Positions 15,399-21,450 of a stretch of 21,450 nucleotides of DNA are shown one piece after another; positions within the stretch are counted from its first letter, which is position 1, and every line of letters starts with the position of its first letter. The DNA is from CAVSUR01 sp052143655 (GTDB lineage: Bacteria > Actinomycetota > Actinomycetes > Streptosporangiales > Streptosporangiaceae). Location: positions 1 to 21,450 of the forward strand of contig JBKQSL010000310.1 in the NCBI GenBank assembly GCA_052143655.1, written 5' to 3'. The notes beneath the pieces were generated by a model that was not told where the DNA came from, did not search any database, and worked only from the letters and a program-made list of their open reading frames with translations. Both the position numbers and the translations under genes were made by a program.

Positions 15399-16612
15399 TT
15401 CGAGTGGCACCCGGCTCCGGTCAGCTTGGCCACCACCTTGCGATCTTGGATGGCCGGCCCGATCAGCAGCTGGCCGTGCGGGCCGCGGTCGTTCACCCGG
15501 CCGGGCAGGTGCGACCCATCACCGAAGGTGGCGATACGACTGGTCGGCACCTTCAGCTGCACCAGCATGGCTTTCACGGCCACGGCGCGACGCCGGGACA
15601 GCCACAGGTTGTACTCGTTGCTTCCTTCCGACGAGGTGGACCCGGTCAGCGTCACCGACTCACCAGTGCGCAGCATGACGTTGGCTAGCTTCTGCAGCGT
15701 CGCGCGGGCCCCTGACGGGTCGCGGAATACCGTCGAGTCGAAATCGAAGCCAACGTTGTTGGCGTCGCCGAGGTCTATTACCGCGCAGGCAGTTGGCGGC
15801 TGCTGCGGCGGAGGGGGCGTTACTACACTGACCCGCGGCCGACCCGGCACGGCGTTCTGCGTGTTAGCGCTGTTATCGAAGCCGACGCAGCTGGCCTGGG
15901 CATCGCGCGCGATATCCGCCCATATCTGCCGAATCTTGTCCCGGTAGCGGACACCCAGTGCGGGCTGGGGCGAGGCCGTCCAGCCGAGGCTGACGAAATA
16001 GATCCTCCGGCCCTTGAGGTCAGGGAGTTCACCGGCGTGCTTAAGGTAATCCGCGATGGTCTGTGGCTCGTCGTTCAGCAGCCCCGCACCGAAGTTAAGC
16101 GGCACCGTCGTCTGCAGCCCGGAGTCCATGAGGACGACGTTCCCGCCCGGAGGAACTTCGCTCGCCGCGATGCCAAGGGCTCCCAGCACGTCCGCCTGGG
16201 GCGTCTGCGCCCTGATGTCAGTCGCAGGCTGCAGGGTTCCCTGCAGAACGTCATTCAGGTCCGAGACGTACTGGTTGTAATCGGTTTTGCGTGATTCCGA
16301 ATTGGCGCCCTGCGGGCTAAAGGCCTGGCTGAACACGACGTGCGGATTGCCGTCCAGCCGCACCACGGTGACTTGCTGCTCGGCGTTGATGGCACTGTTG
16401 ATCACGGTGGTGACGCCCGCGGACAAGGTGGGCATGGGGCTGTTCGACCGAGCGCCGATAGCTAGCGCTACCGGCCTTTTGAGCGCCAGGCAGGATGGGA
16501 CCTCAGCGGCGGAGCTAGTCACGCTGCTGCCACTGCTGCCGCAGCCGGCCAGGATGGCCGCGGCCAGGGTGGCCGAGATGCCGCTGGCCATCATCCGTGA
16601 GGTTGGCCTCAT
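15395..16612 (-). CDS. lipoprotein with Rossmann/vWA-like region and C-terminal OmpA-like domain
   Basis: This 405-aa lipoprotein has signal MRPTSRMMASGISATLAAA, then lipobox LAGC with lipidation expected at Cys24. The middle (about 40-240) has alternating strands such as VALAIGA, VTVVRLDG, GNVVLMDSGLQTTVPL and RRIYFVSLGW, resembling a vWA/Rossmann-like fold. A Pro/Gln hinge (PPPPQQPPT) leads to an OmpA-like domain at about 284-398, with VGFDFDST, an EGSNEYNLWLSRRRA block and VPTSRIATFGDGS. This domain usually binds peptidoglycan. It therefore probably sits outside the membrane holding the cell wall. It is 24 bases after the four-TM gene and overlaps the ABC gene by ATGA. GGGAGCAG precedes ATG 16612. 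Confidence 0.88.
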   Translation of the reverse strand: MRPTSRMMASGISATLAAAILAGCGSSGSSVTSSAAEVPSCLALKRPVALAIGARSNSPMPTLSAGVTTVINSAINAEQQVTVVRLDGNPHVVFSQAFSPQGANSESRKTDYNQYVSDLNDVLQGTLQPATDIRAQTPQADVLGALGIAASEVPPGGNVVLMDSGLQTTVPLNFGAGLLNDEPQTIADYLKHAGELPDLKGRRIYFVSLGWTASPQPALGVRYRDKIRQIWADIARDAQASCVGFDNSANTQNAVPGRPRVSVVTPPPPQQPPTACAVIDLGDANNVGFDFDSTVFRDPSGARATLQKLANVMLRTGESVTLTGSTSSEGSNEYNLWLSRRRAVAVKAMLVQLKVPTSRIATFGDGSHLPGRVNDRGPHGQLLIGPAIQDRKVVAKLTGAGCHSK

Positions 16613-16636
16613 GATTTCACTGCTCCCGGGATTGGC

Positions 16637-18271
16637 TCAGCCCGCGGGCGGCACGTTAGGCCGTGGCCAGTACGGGCTCTGGTCTGGACTGAAGATCGCG
16701 TCGGTCACGGCAGGATCCTTGGCCATGCCTGCGATCCTGATGCGCACGGTCTGCTTGAGCTGCTCGGTGAAGGCCGCGTTCTGCGCCTGGGCCTCGTCCA
16801 GTGTTCGCTTAGCCGCTGCGATCTCGGCCTGCTGCTGATCATGGATGGCGACAGCCCGGCGCAGCTGGTAAGCCGACGCGGCAACGCCCTCACTGGCCTT
16901 CCGATAGGCCCGTACCGCGGCCGCATACCGGCCGCGGTACGGGTTATGGGTGAAGTACGCGCCGATCGCGGCGACCAGCCCCGTGGCCAGGTAGAGACCG
17001 AGAAATATCACTGCCGCTTGTGGTGGGTGCCCACTGACGGCAGTCGAGCCGGTGCCGCCACCGCCCGAGCCGATCCCGCCACCGCCGATACCGCCACCGC
17101 CGATACCGCCCGCGCCGATTCCCGCGGCACCTGAGCTACCGCCAGATCCGGATCCGATCCCGCCGGACCCTAGCTGTACTGTCCCGGGCAGCGTCACGGT
17201 CATCCGGACCCAGAAGGCCATCAGCCCGAGCGCGAGCCAGATGACGACGCAGACAAACAACGCCACCCGCCGTCCTAGCCACGCCGCTATCCGGCTGGCC
17301 AGGCCGACTGCGAGGGACTGGCCCGCTTTGAGCTCGCGCAGTATCACCCCGATCGTGTGCGCTATATAGAGCACCACCGAGGTGAGCCCGGACACCACCA
17401 GCCAGATCACCCAGTCCTGCTGTTGCGGCATCACCAGTTCCACGATCTGCACGAACGCGCCAATGTCTGCTCCCGCGGCGAGCAGCAAGGCCAGTGCGTG
17501 CAGGTAGGCGGTGCGCGGACGCCCGGCTAGCAGCGCCCCATCGCGGAAGCCAGGCTCACCCCATCTGGGCACGCTGCTGGCATCCTGTGGTTGCAGCAGC
17601 CGCCGTAGTTCGGTCCGGCTCACCTTGGTCGGTGTCAGCAGCGCACGGGAGTCCGACCAGGAAGGCCCGGCCAGAGTCCTGGCCAGGCCATCTGCGGGTG
17701 GCCGGTCAGCACGTCGGGCCACCTCGGGCTGGGGCACGGTCCCGCTCAGGACGCTCACCCGCACCGGGCTCGTTCCCGGCTCGGGCTCGCGGCCGCCTAG
17801 GGCCTGTAGCGCGGTCTCTACGGCGATTTCCGCGCTGTGCAGCCGTACCAGGTCCTGCTCGTGTAGTTGCTCGTACTGCTTGACGATCGCGTGGGCCTGT
17901 CCCAGGCGGTTCTGTGCAATCGGCAGGTAAGCCAGGTATTGCTGATTCAGCTTGCGCGCCCAGGAGTCTCCCTGCGCGTTGATCAGGTTGTCCAGCGGGT
18001 GGCCGGTGGCCTCGTCTACGCTTTCCGGTCCGAGGGTGGAGACGCCGCCGAGGATCTGCTGGATCCGTGCGCCTTCGTCGAGAACGGGCTGGAAGCTCTC
18101 CGGTTGGGCATCGGGACCGGTCTGGGGATAGCCGCCGAGCAGTTCGACGCGCCTCTCCCGGCGTCGCAGCCGCGGCCTCCGCAGCCGCTGGATGATCCGG
18201 TCCATGCGCGGCTCACCCGCAGGCGCAGCGACCGGCGCTGGCTTAGCCGTGTGCTGCCGTCGGCGGATCAT
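16637..18271 (-). CDS. four-TM membrane protein with coiled-coil flanks and glycine-rich loop
   Basis: I recognise no family for this 544-aa protein. Residues 1-250 are basic and then helical, with a coiled-coil stretch (AQNRLGQAHAIVKQYEQLHE). Predicted membrane helices lie at about 257-280, 285-310 (WVIWLVVSGLTSVVLYIA), 333-355 (ALFVCVVIWLALGLMAFW) and 417-438 (AAVIFLGLYLATGLVAAIGA). Between helices 3 and 4 is an extracytoplasmic Gly/Ser loop with pentapeptide repeats (GIGGG). The C-terminus (440-544) is a helical coiled coil (QQQAEIAAAKRTLDEAQ) ending in a proline-rich tail. It starts 4 bases after the upstream stop, with GAGAGGTGAG overlapping that gene's end. It probably forms the membrane core or scaffold partner of the operon's transporter. 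Confidence 0.85.
   Translation of the reverse strand: MIRRRQHTAKPAPVAAPAGEPRMDRIIQRLRRPRLRRRERRVELLGGYPQTGPDAQPESFQPVLDEGARIQQILGGVSTLGPESVDEATGHPLDNLINAQGDSWARKLNQQYLAYLPIAQNRLGQAHAIVKQYEQLHEQDLVRLHSAEIAVETALQALGGREPEPGTSPVRVSVLSGTVPQPEVARRADRPPADGLARTLAGPSWSDSRALLTPTKVSRTELRRLLQPQDASSVPRWGEPGFRDGALLAGRPRTAYLHALALLLAAGADIGAFVQIVELVMPQQQDWVIWLVVSGLTSVVLYIAHTIGVILRELKAGQSLAVGLASRIAAWLGRRVALFVCVVIWLALGLMAFWVRMTVTLPGTVQLGSGGIGSGSGGSSGAAGIGAGGIGGGGIGGGGIGSGGGGTGSTAVSGHPPQAAVIFLGLYLATGLVAAIGAYFTHNPYRGRYAAAVRAYRKASEGVAASAYQLRRAVAIHDQQQAEIAAAKRTLDEAQAQNAAFTEQLKQTVRIRIAGMAKDPAVTDAIFSPDQSPYWPRPNVPPAG
17061..17120 (-). repeat. 15-bp tandem repeat, four units
   Basis: Four successive 15-bp units (17061-17075, 17076-17090, 17091-17105 and 17106-17120) follow the pattern CCGCC-ACCGCCGATA; the middle two are identical. 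In frame they encode the pentapeptides GIGAG, GIGGG, GIGGG and GIGSG of the glycine-rich loop. Slippage could change loop length without a frameshift. Confidence 0.8.
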
Positions 18272-18275
18272 CTAC

Positions 18276-19085
18276 TCACCTCTCTAACTGGTCCGTCATC
18301 GGTTCCCTGGTCCACTCGGGAAGATCGGGTCCTACCGGTGTGCGCATCAGCAGCGGGCTGAGTTCGGCGCCGTGCTTATGAGTCCGGGTCAGCTGCTGTA
18401 GGTAGGTGGCGATACGCCGCATGCCGAGTTCGTGGTGCCGCCGTGCGGCGGCCCGGGCGGCTGCTTCGCGATCGCGGATGAGCTCCTCGCGGAGCTGCGC
18501 ATCCCGGCTCGCTTCTGCCAGCCGCCTGGTCACCGATTGATGGCGCTGCTCAGCGCCGGTCAGCCGCCGTTCCCAGCCAGTCTGGCGACGCGCATGGACC
18601 AGCTCCGCTGGCCGGCTCTGCTCATCGCGCTCGGCCAGCCGCCGCGCGGCGCGTTCCTCAGCCGCGAGCGGAGTACGCGCCTGGCCCAGCTTTTCGGCCG
18701 TGTCCGCTACCTCCGCAGCCAGCGAATCGCGGATGCCCAGGAACCGTGCCGCCTCCCGCTTGAGCAGTGCGCACTCTTCACCGCAGCGGATCCGTTCGCC
18801 CTCCATATGCTGGGCAGCCTCCCGGGATAGCACCTCCATCCGGGGCGTTGACAACGCGGGCAGGACAGGCGCGTCCTCGGCATCGATATCGGCGGGACGC
18901 TCACGTCGGGCTGGCCGCTCGTAGTCCGTGGGCAGCGGTGGCAGGCCGCGGCGGCCATCCAGCCAGCCGTGGAACATGTCCGAGAGCCGGGCTGCGAGCC
19001 GATAGCGGGCCGGCTCCACCGGCGGCCGGGTCCAGGTGGACGTAGCCGCCGACCGCCCGGCGCGAATAGCTGAGTTCTCATTCAT
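18276..19085 (-). CDS. soluble coiled-coil protein homologous to the N-terminus of the operon's ABC protein
   Basis: This 269-aa cytoplasmic protein has no signal or membrane segment. After about 35 residues comes DMFHGWLDGRRGLPPLP, then a long heptad-like charged helical region (about 70-225), and a C-terminal RRIATYLQQLTRTHKHGAEL with LPEWTR. Motifs at the start (FHGWxDGRxG, STPRMEVLSREA), middle (RTPLAAEERAARRLAER) and end occur in the same order in residues 1-235 of the ABC protein. The two thus share one module, free here and fused there. A role as adaptor, oligomerisation partner or regulator of the transporter is inference. ATG 19085 overlaps the upstream stop (ATGA, 19082-19085). Confidence 0.85.
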   Translation of the reverse strand: MNENSAIRAGRSAATSTWTRPPVEPARYRLAARLSDMFHGWLDGRRGLPPLPTDYERPARRERPADIDAEDAPVLPALSTPRMEVLSREAAQHMEGERIRCGEECALLKREAARFLGIRDSLAAEVADTAEKLGQARTPLAAEERAARRLAERDEQSRPAELVHARRQTGWERRLTGAEQRHQSVTRRLAEASRDAQLREELIRDREAAARAAARRHHELGMRRIATYLQQLTRTHKHGAELSPLLMRTPVGPDLPEWTREPMTDQLER

Positions 19086-20272
19086 CGGGCACCAGCCAGC
19101 CCAGGTGCTTCGGTTTCCGGCGCCCTAGCCGTCTCCCGCGTCCTATCCGTCTCACGTGCCCCGGCGCAGGCGGAGGCGGCGGGCGGCCAGTTTCGCTCCA
19201 AAGCGTGCACGGCCGAGGCAGCCCAGCGCGAGACCGCCAGCCGGTGCCAGACCCCGACTGCTGCCAGCGGGCGGACCTGGGCCAGGACTTCCCGGTGATG
19301 CAGGCGTCCGGGAAGCCCTGCGGGCGCCGGCACGCGCAACCCGGCCAGCAGGTAGATAGCGTGCGCCACTTCCCCGTCAGCTAGATGATCGGCCGCCAGG
19401 TCGAGCGCCTCGCCGAGCGCGTCGAAAGCCACCTCGAGAGCGGCCAGGTCAGCTCGGCTGATGTCTGGAGTACGCAACCAGGGCACATGCGCCTGTTCCC
19501 GCGCCCAGGCGCGTAGCCGAGCCAGGCCACGCGACCGCTGGTACTTCCGGACACGGAGCATCACTTCTGCCTGTCCGTGCAGCAGGGTGGCCAGCCTCAG
19601 GTGGCGGCGGGTCGTGCCGTCGAGGGCATGAAAAAGGGCTACCAGCGCCGCAGGATCCTGGTCCGTTAGCCGTGGCGCCCGGTAGGACGGGAGAGTGGAG
19701 TTCTGCGACAACTCCAGCCCGGCCAGAGCTAACCCGGCAATCCGGCCCTCATCCGCCAGCAGGAGCAGCCGCTCCAGTTCGATCGTCGAGTCGTTTACCA
19801 GATCGCTGAACACCTCGACAGTAGCCGCGCGAACCAAGCTGGTGGCGATTCCTGTGAATGCAGCCATCGAGCCCCGGCCTCCCCCATGCTTTACCAGGAA
19901 GTCAGTAATCAGCAATTGCGGCTCGGGCAGGCGGTTGAGTTCTCTTAGCAACTCGGCAACCGGGGGCGGCGCCGCGTGCCGAGCCGCGGCGTCATGCACG
20001 GCTACCTCAATGCGCCCGGCCGCCCGTTCCTGTGCCACCAACACGTCGGCAACAGCACGAAGCAAGGCAGGCTGCGGCGCTGGCCCGTCGGCAAGCGCAT
20101 CATGCATAGCCTTGATGGCCATGCCGATCACTCGCTCATTCTGTAGGGCCCGAAGCAGGAGCGTCACATAGATAATGACGAGCAACGCGACAAAACCCGC
20201 CAGTCCTCCGGCCCACAAGGTCGCAGTATTCACCAATTCCCTGTCGAGATCCCGAAAAAGACTTTCCGCCAT
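19082..20272 (-). CDS. single-TM membrane protein with large helical cytoplasmic domain
   Basis: This is the first gene of the operon (396 aa from ATG 20272). A short N-terminus precedes one membrane helix, about residues 19-42 (LAGFVALLVIIYVTLLLRAL). A mostly helical cytoplasmic part of about 330 residues follows, with blocks such as ALLRAVADVLVAQERAAGRI, ELLRELNRLPEPQLLITDFL and LEVAFDALGEALDLAADHL, and an RET-rich tail. I recognise no family and see no catalytic motif. Start choice is open: GTG 20290 adds six residues, and GTG 20233, with AGGGA just before it, would put the helix at the very N-terminus. The ATGA overlap with the coiled-coil gene argues for coordinated synthesis. It may act as a membrane anchor or receptor for the module. 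Confidence 0.82.
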   Translation of the reverse strand: MAESLFRDLDRELVNTATLWAGGLAGFVALLVIIYVTLLLRALQNERVIGMAIKAMHDALADGPAPQPALLRAVADVLVAQERAAGRIEVAVHDAAARHAAPPPVAELLRELNRLPEPQLLITDFLVKHGGGRGSMAAFTGIATSLVRAATVEVFSDLVNDSTIELERLLLLADEGRIAGLALAGLELSQNSTLPSYRAPRLTDQDPAALVALFHALDGTTRRHLRLATLLHGQAEVMLRVRKYQRSRGLARLRAWAREQAHVPWLRTPDISRADLAALEVAFDALGEALDLAADHLADGEVAHAIYLLAGLRVPAPAGLPGRLHHREVLAQVRPLAAVGVWHRLAVSRWAASAVHALERNWPPAASACAGARETDRTRETARAPETEAPGLAGAR

Positions 20273-20318
20273 CCCCACCAGATGCACCACAGTCGGAATG
20301 CACCGAGGCTGGCAACAG

Positions 20319-20374
20319 AGAGTACTCTGCCCCCAATAAGATCCAGCAGAACTGGCACGTCATGCTAAACGTGC
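20319..20374. promoter_or_regulatory. two palindromes in the leader of the six-gene operon
   Basis: GCACGT (20355-20360) and ACGTGC (20369-20374) form an inverted repeat with an 8-base spacer. Closer to the gene is the perfect palindrome AGAGTACTCT (20319-20328). Both lie 30-105 bases before the operon's first start codons, where operators would be expected. No convincing -10/-35 pair was identified. Confidence 0.4.
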
Positions 20375-20564
20375 AAAAGACGCCTGCCCCCCACTTCCCC
20401 CCATACATTCCGGGCGCCGAACCGGAACATTCAACGCTTGATGGTCACTCTGTAGGACGCGGCACACGAGCGTTTGGGTTACAGACGGCCTGAGCATCCA
20501 TCCCACCGCTCCCCGGGTCAGCAACGACGCAGCGACCCGGTCGCCTATCTAAGTGAGTGTCTGA
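20375..20564. other. intergenic stretch between operon and transposase remnant
   Basis: No gene or clear signal is seen. The right part, up to 20564, should contain the outer end of the IS5-type element (around CTAAGTGAGTGTCTGAC). Because the other IS end is missing, the terminal inverted repeat cannot be defined from this window. Confidence 0.4.
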
Positions 20565-20997
20565 CTATTGGGCGGTTGCGGCCAGGCGCCTGGTCATGAG
20601 GGTGCTCATGGCCCAGAGGATCATGGCTTCGTGGCTGGCGGGCAGGCGCTCGTAGTCGCGGACGGTGCGGCGGTGCTTGCTGATCCAGGCGAAGGTGCGC
20701 TCGACGACCCAGCGGCGGGGCAGGACCTCGAAGGCGTGCGGGTTGCGCTTGGAGACGACCTGCAGTGTCATCTTCAGCGACGCGGCCCATCCGGCCAACT
20801 TGCCGGTGTATCCGGCATCGGCCCAGACCAGGCGCACCCGGCGGCAGGCGCGGCGGGTGCTGGACAGCAGCGGCCGGGCGCCCTGGCGGTCTTGGACGGA
20901 CGCGGCGGTGATCACCACGTCCAGGACCAGCCCGGTGGTGTCGACGGCGATGTGCCGCTTGCGGCCGTTGACGCGCACAGACTGCGAGTCGATGACG
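20565..20997 (-). pseudogene. IS5-family DDE transposase, truncated and internally deleted
   Basis: The frame shows the three DDE positions of an IS5-type transposase: VIDSQSVR (first Asp, codon near 20990), WADAGYTGKL (second Asp) and RRWVVERTFAW (Glu), then the usual C-terminal ASHEAMILWAMSTLMTRR and TGA at 20565. Everything N-terminal to the first motif is missing. The 15 or so residues normally found between DSQSV and GRKRH are also absent, so VRVNGRKRH is a deletion joint. The frame stays open upstream only because it is antisense to the integrase. It cannot be active and marks past insertion or rearrangement at this spot. Confidence 0.8.
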
Positions 20998-21450
20998 GGC
21001 ACCCCGGCCCGGCTGGCGCTGCTGCCAGCGCCGATGGCCGCCGATGTCGGGCACTGGCTGCGCACCCGCAGCGAAGGCGGGCCACGCAGCCATCCCCGCA
21101 ACGAGCACACCGTCCGGCAGAACCTCAACCGGGTCCACCCGCTCCTGCTCGCGTGGTCCGGGCGCTACGACCACCTGCGCGAGGTCACCGCCGCCGACGT
21201 CACCGCCGCCGCCGAGACCTTGTCCGGAAGCCTGCGCCGGCAGACCGTCCTCGCGTTGCGTTCGCTGTTCGGGCACTGCAAGAAGACCGGCAGGATCTTC
21301 GCCGACCCCACCCGCGGCCTCGGCACCGGCCAGCGGCCGCTGAATCTCATCCAGCCGCTCCAGCCCGGCGAGATCGACGCGGCCGCCGCCGCCGTCACGC
21401 CTGCCGTCCGCCTCGCGCTCGCGCTGGCCGCCGTGCACGCGGCCCGGCCC
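20998..21450 (+). CDS. tyrosine recombinase/integrase, 5'-truncated and running off the window
   Basis: A plus-strand frame open from the transposase junction to the last base encodes at least 139 residues from ATG 21034. Features are an N-terminal core-binding region (HTVRQNLNRVHPLLLAWSGR, then VTAADVTAAAETLSG and TVLALRSLFGHCKKTGRI) and the entry to the catalytic domain (LIQPLQPGEIDAAAAA, VRLALALAAVHAARP). In this family the HAARP motif carries the first catalytic Arg. The rest of the catalytic domain lies beyond the window. The usual N-terminal part is missing and the reading frame abuts the transposase fragment, so the gene is probably broken by the insertion unless ATG 21034 is a true start. 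It may be the integrase linked to the tRNA-like scar at 6609. Confidence 0.75.

Noticed and set aside
17041..17190. CRISPR-like array in the repeat-rich segment
   Set aside because: The repeats are contiguous 15-bp coding units with no spacers and keep the reading frame of a glycine-rich loop.
11107..20290. Zorya defence system (OmpA-like plus membrane protein)
   Set aside because: An OmpA-like subunit is present, but no MotA-like ZorA, helicase or nuclease partner of that system is visible; the ATPase is an ABC transporter.
20545..21438. 297-aa minus-strand frame over the integrase and transposase
   Set aside because: It is the shadow of the plus-strand integrase and an off-frame reading of the transposase, with no family motifs.

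Overview
The window is high-GC DNA with strong G/C bias at third codon positions and frequent GTG/TTG starts. It carries a cyclase-ATPase-LuxR giant regulator, W-rich propeller-type secreted proteins, an FHA/ABCG-like transporter and lipoproteins. Together these point to a large-genome soil actinomycete (Actinomycetota; a Streptosporangiales-type lineage is my guess, not proven).

Left part, about 1-6500: a small hypothetical gene on the minus strand is divergent from a 1013-aa class III cyclase/NB-ARC-type ATPase/TPR/LuxR regulator. The divergent region holds direct repeats and a strong inverted repeat. Next come a two-TM zinc-ribbon protein and a secreted 8-blade beta-propeller closed by a 23-bp perfect hairpin, then a GNAT acetyltransferase on the minus strand. 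At 6609-6639 lies a 31-nt copy of the 3' end of a tRNA, tRNA-Thr-like and including CCA, with no 5' half. It looks like an attachment-site scar. Its orientation implies that an integrated element would extend to the right, towards the integrase fragment at the far end.

Middle part, about 6769-11100: a DUF1203 protein, a frameshifted GNAT remnant, and two divergent genes for secreted repeat (propeller) proteins with 7 and 5 repeats. Beside the second lies a decayed tandem duplicate of its 5' end and leader. About 600 bases of poorly resolved sequence follow.

Right part, 11107-20290: a tightly packed six-gene minus-strand operon, the main discovery candidate. In transcription order it encodes: (1) a one-TM protein with a helical cytoplasmic part; (2) a soluble coiled-coil protein with an N-terminal DxFHGWxDGRxGxP motif; (3) a four-TM protein with coiled-coil flanks and a glycine-rich loop; (4) an LAGC lipoprotein with a Rossmann/vWA-like region and a C-terminal OmpA-like domain; (5) a 968-aa ABCG-type half transporter whose N-terminus is homologous to the whole of protein 2 and is followed by a degenerate FHA-like segment; (6) a secreted, probably lipidated phospholipase D-family enzyme with two intact HKD motifs. 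Junctions 1/2, 4/5 and 5/6 are 4-base stop/start overlaps, and the 2/3 and 3/4 gaps are 4 and 24 bases. I infer one envelope-spanning machine: an ATP-driven transporter with a cytoplasmic coiled-coil adaptor, a peptidoglycan-binding lipoprotein and a secreted effector or processing enzyme. I do not recognise it as a named system.

Far right, 20565-21450: a truncated and internally deleted IS5-type transposase abuts a 5'-truncated tyrosine recombinase that runs off the window. This marks the region as accessory DNA.
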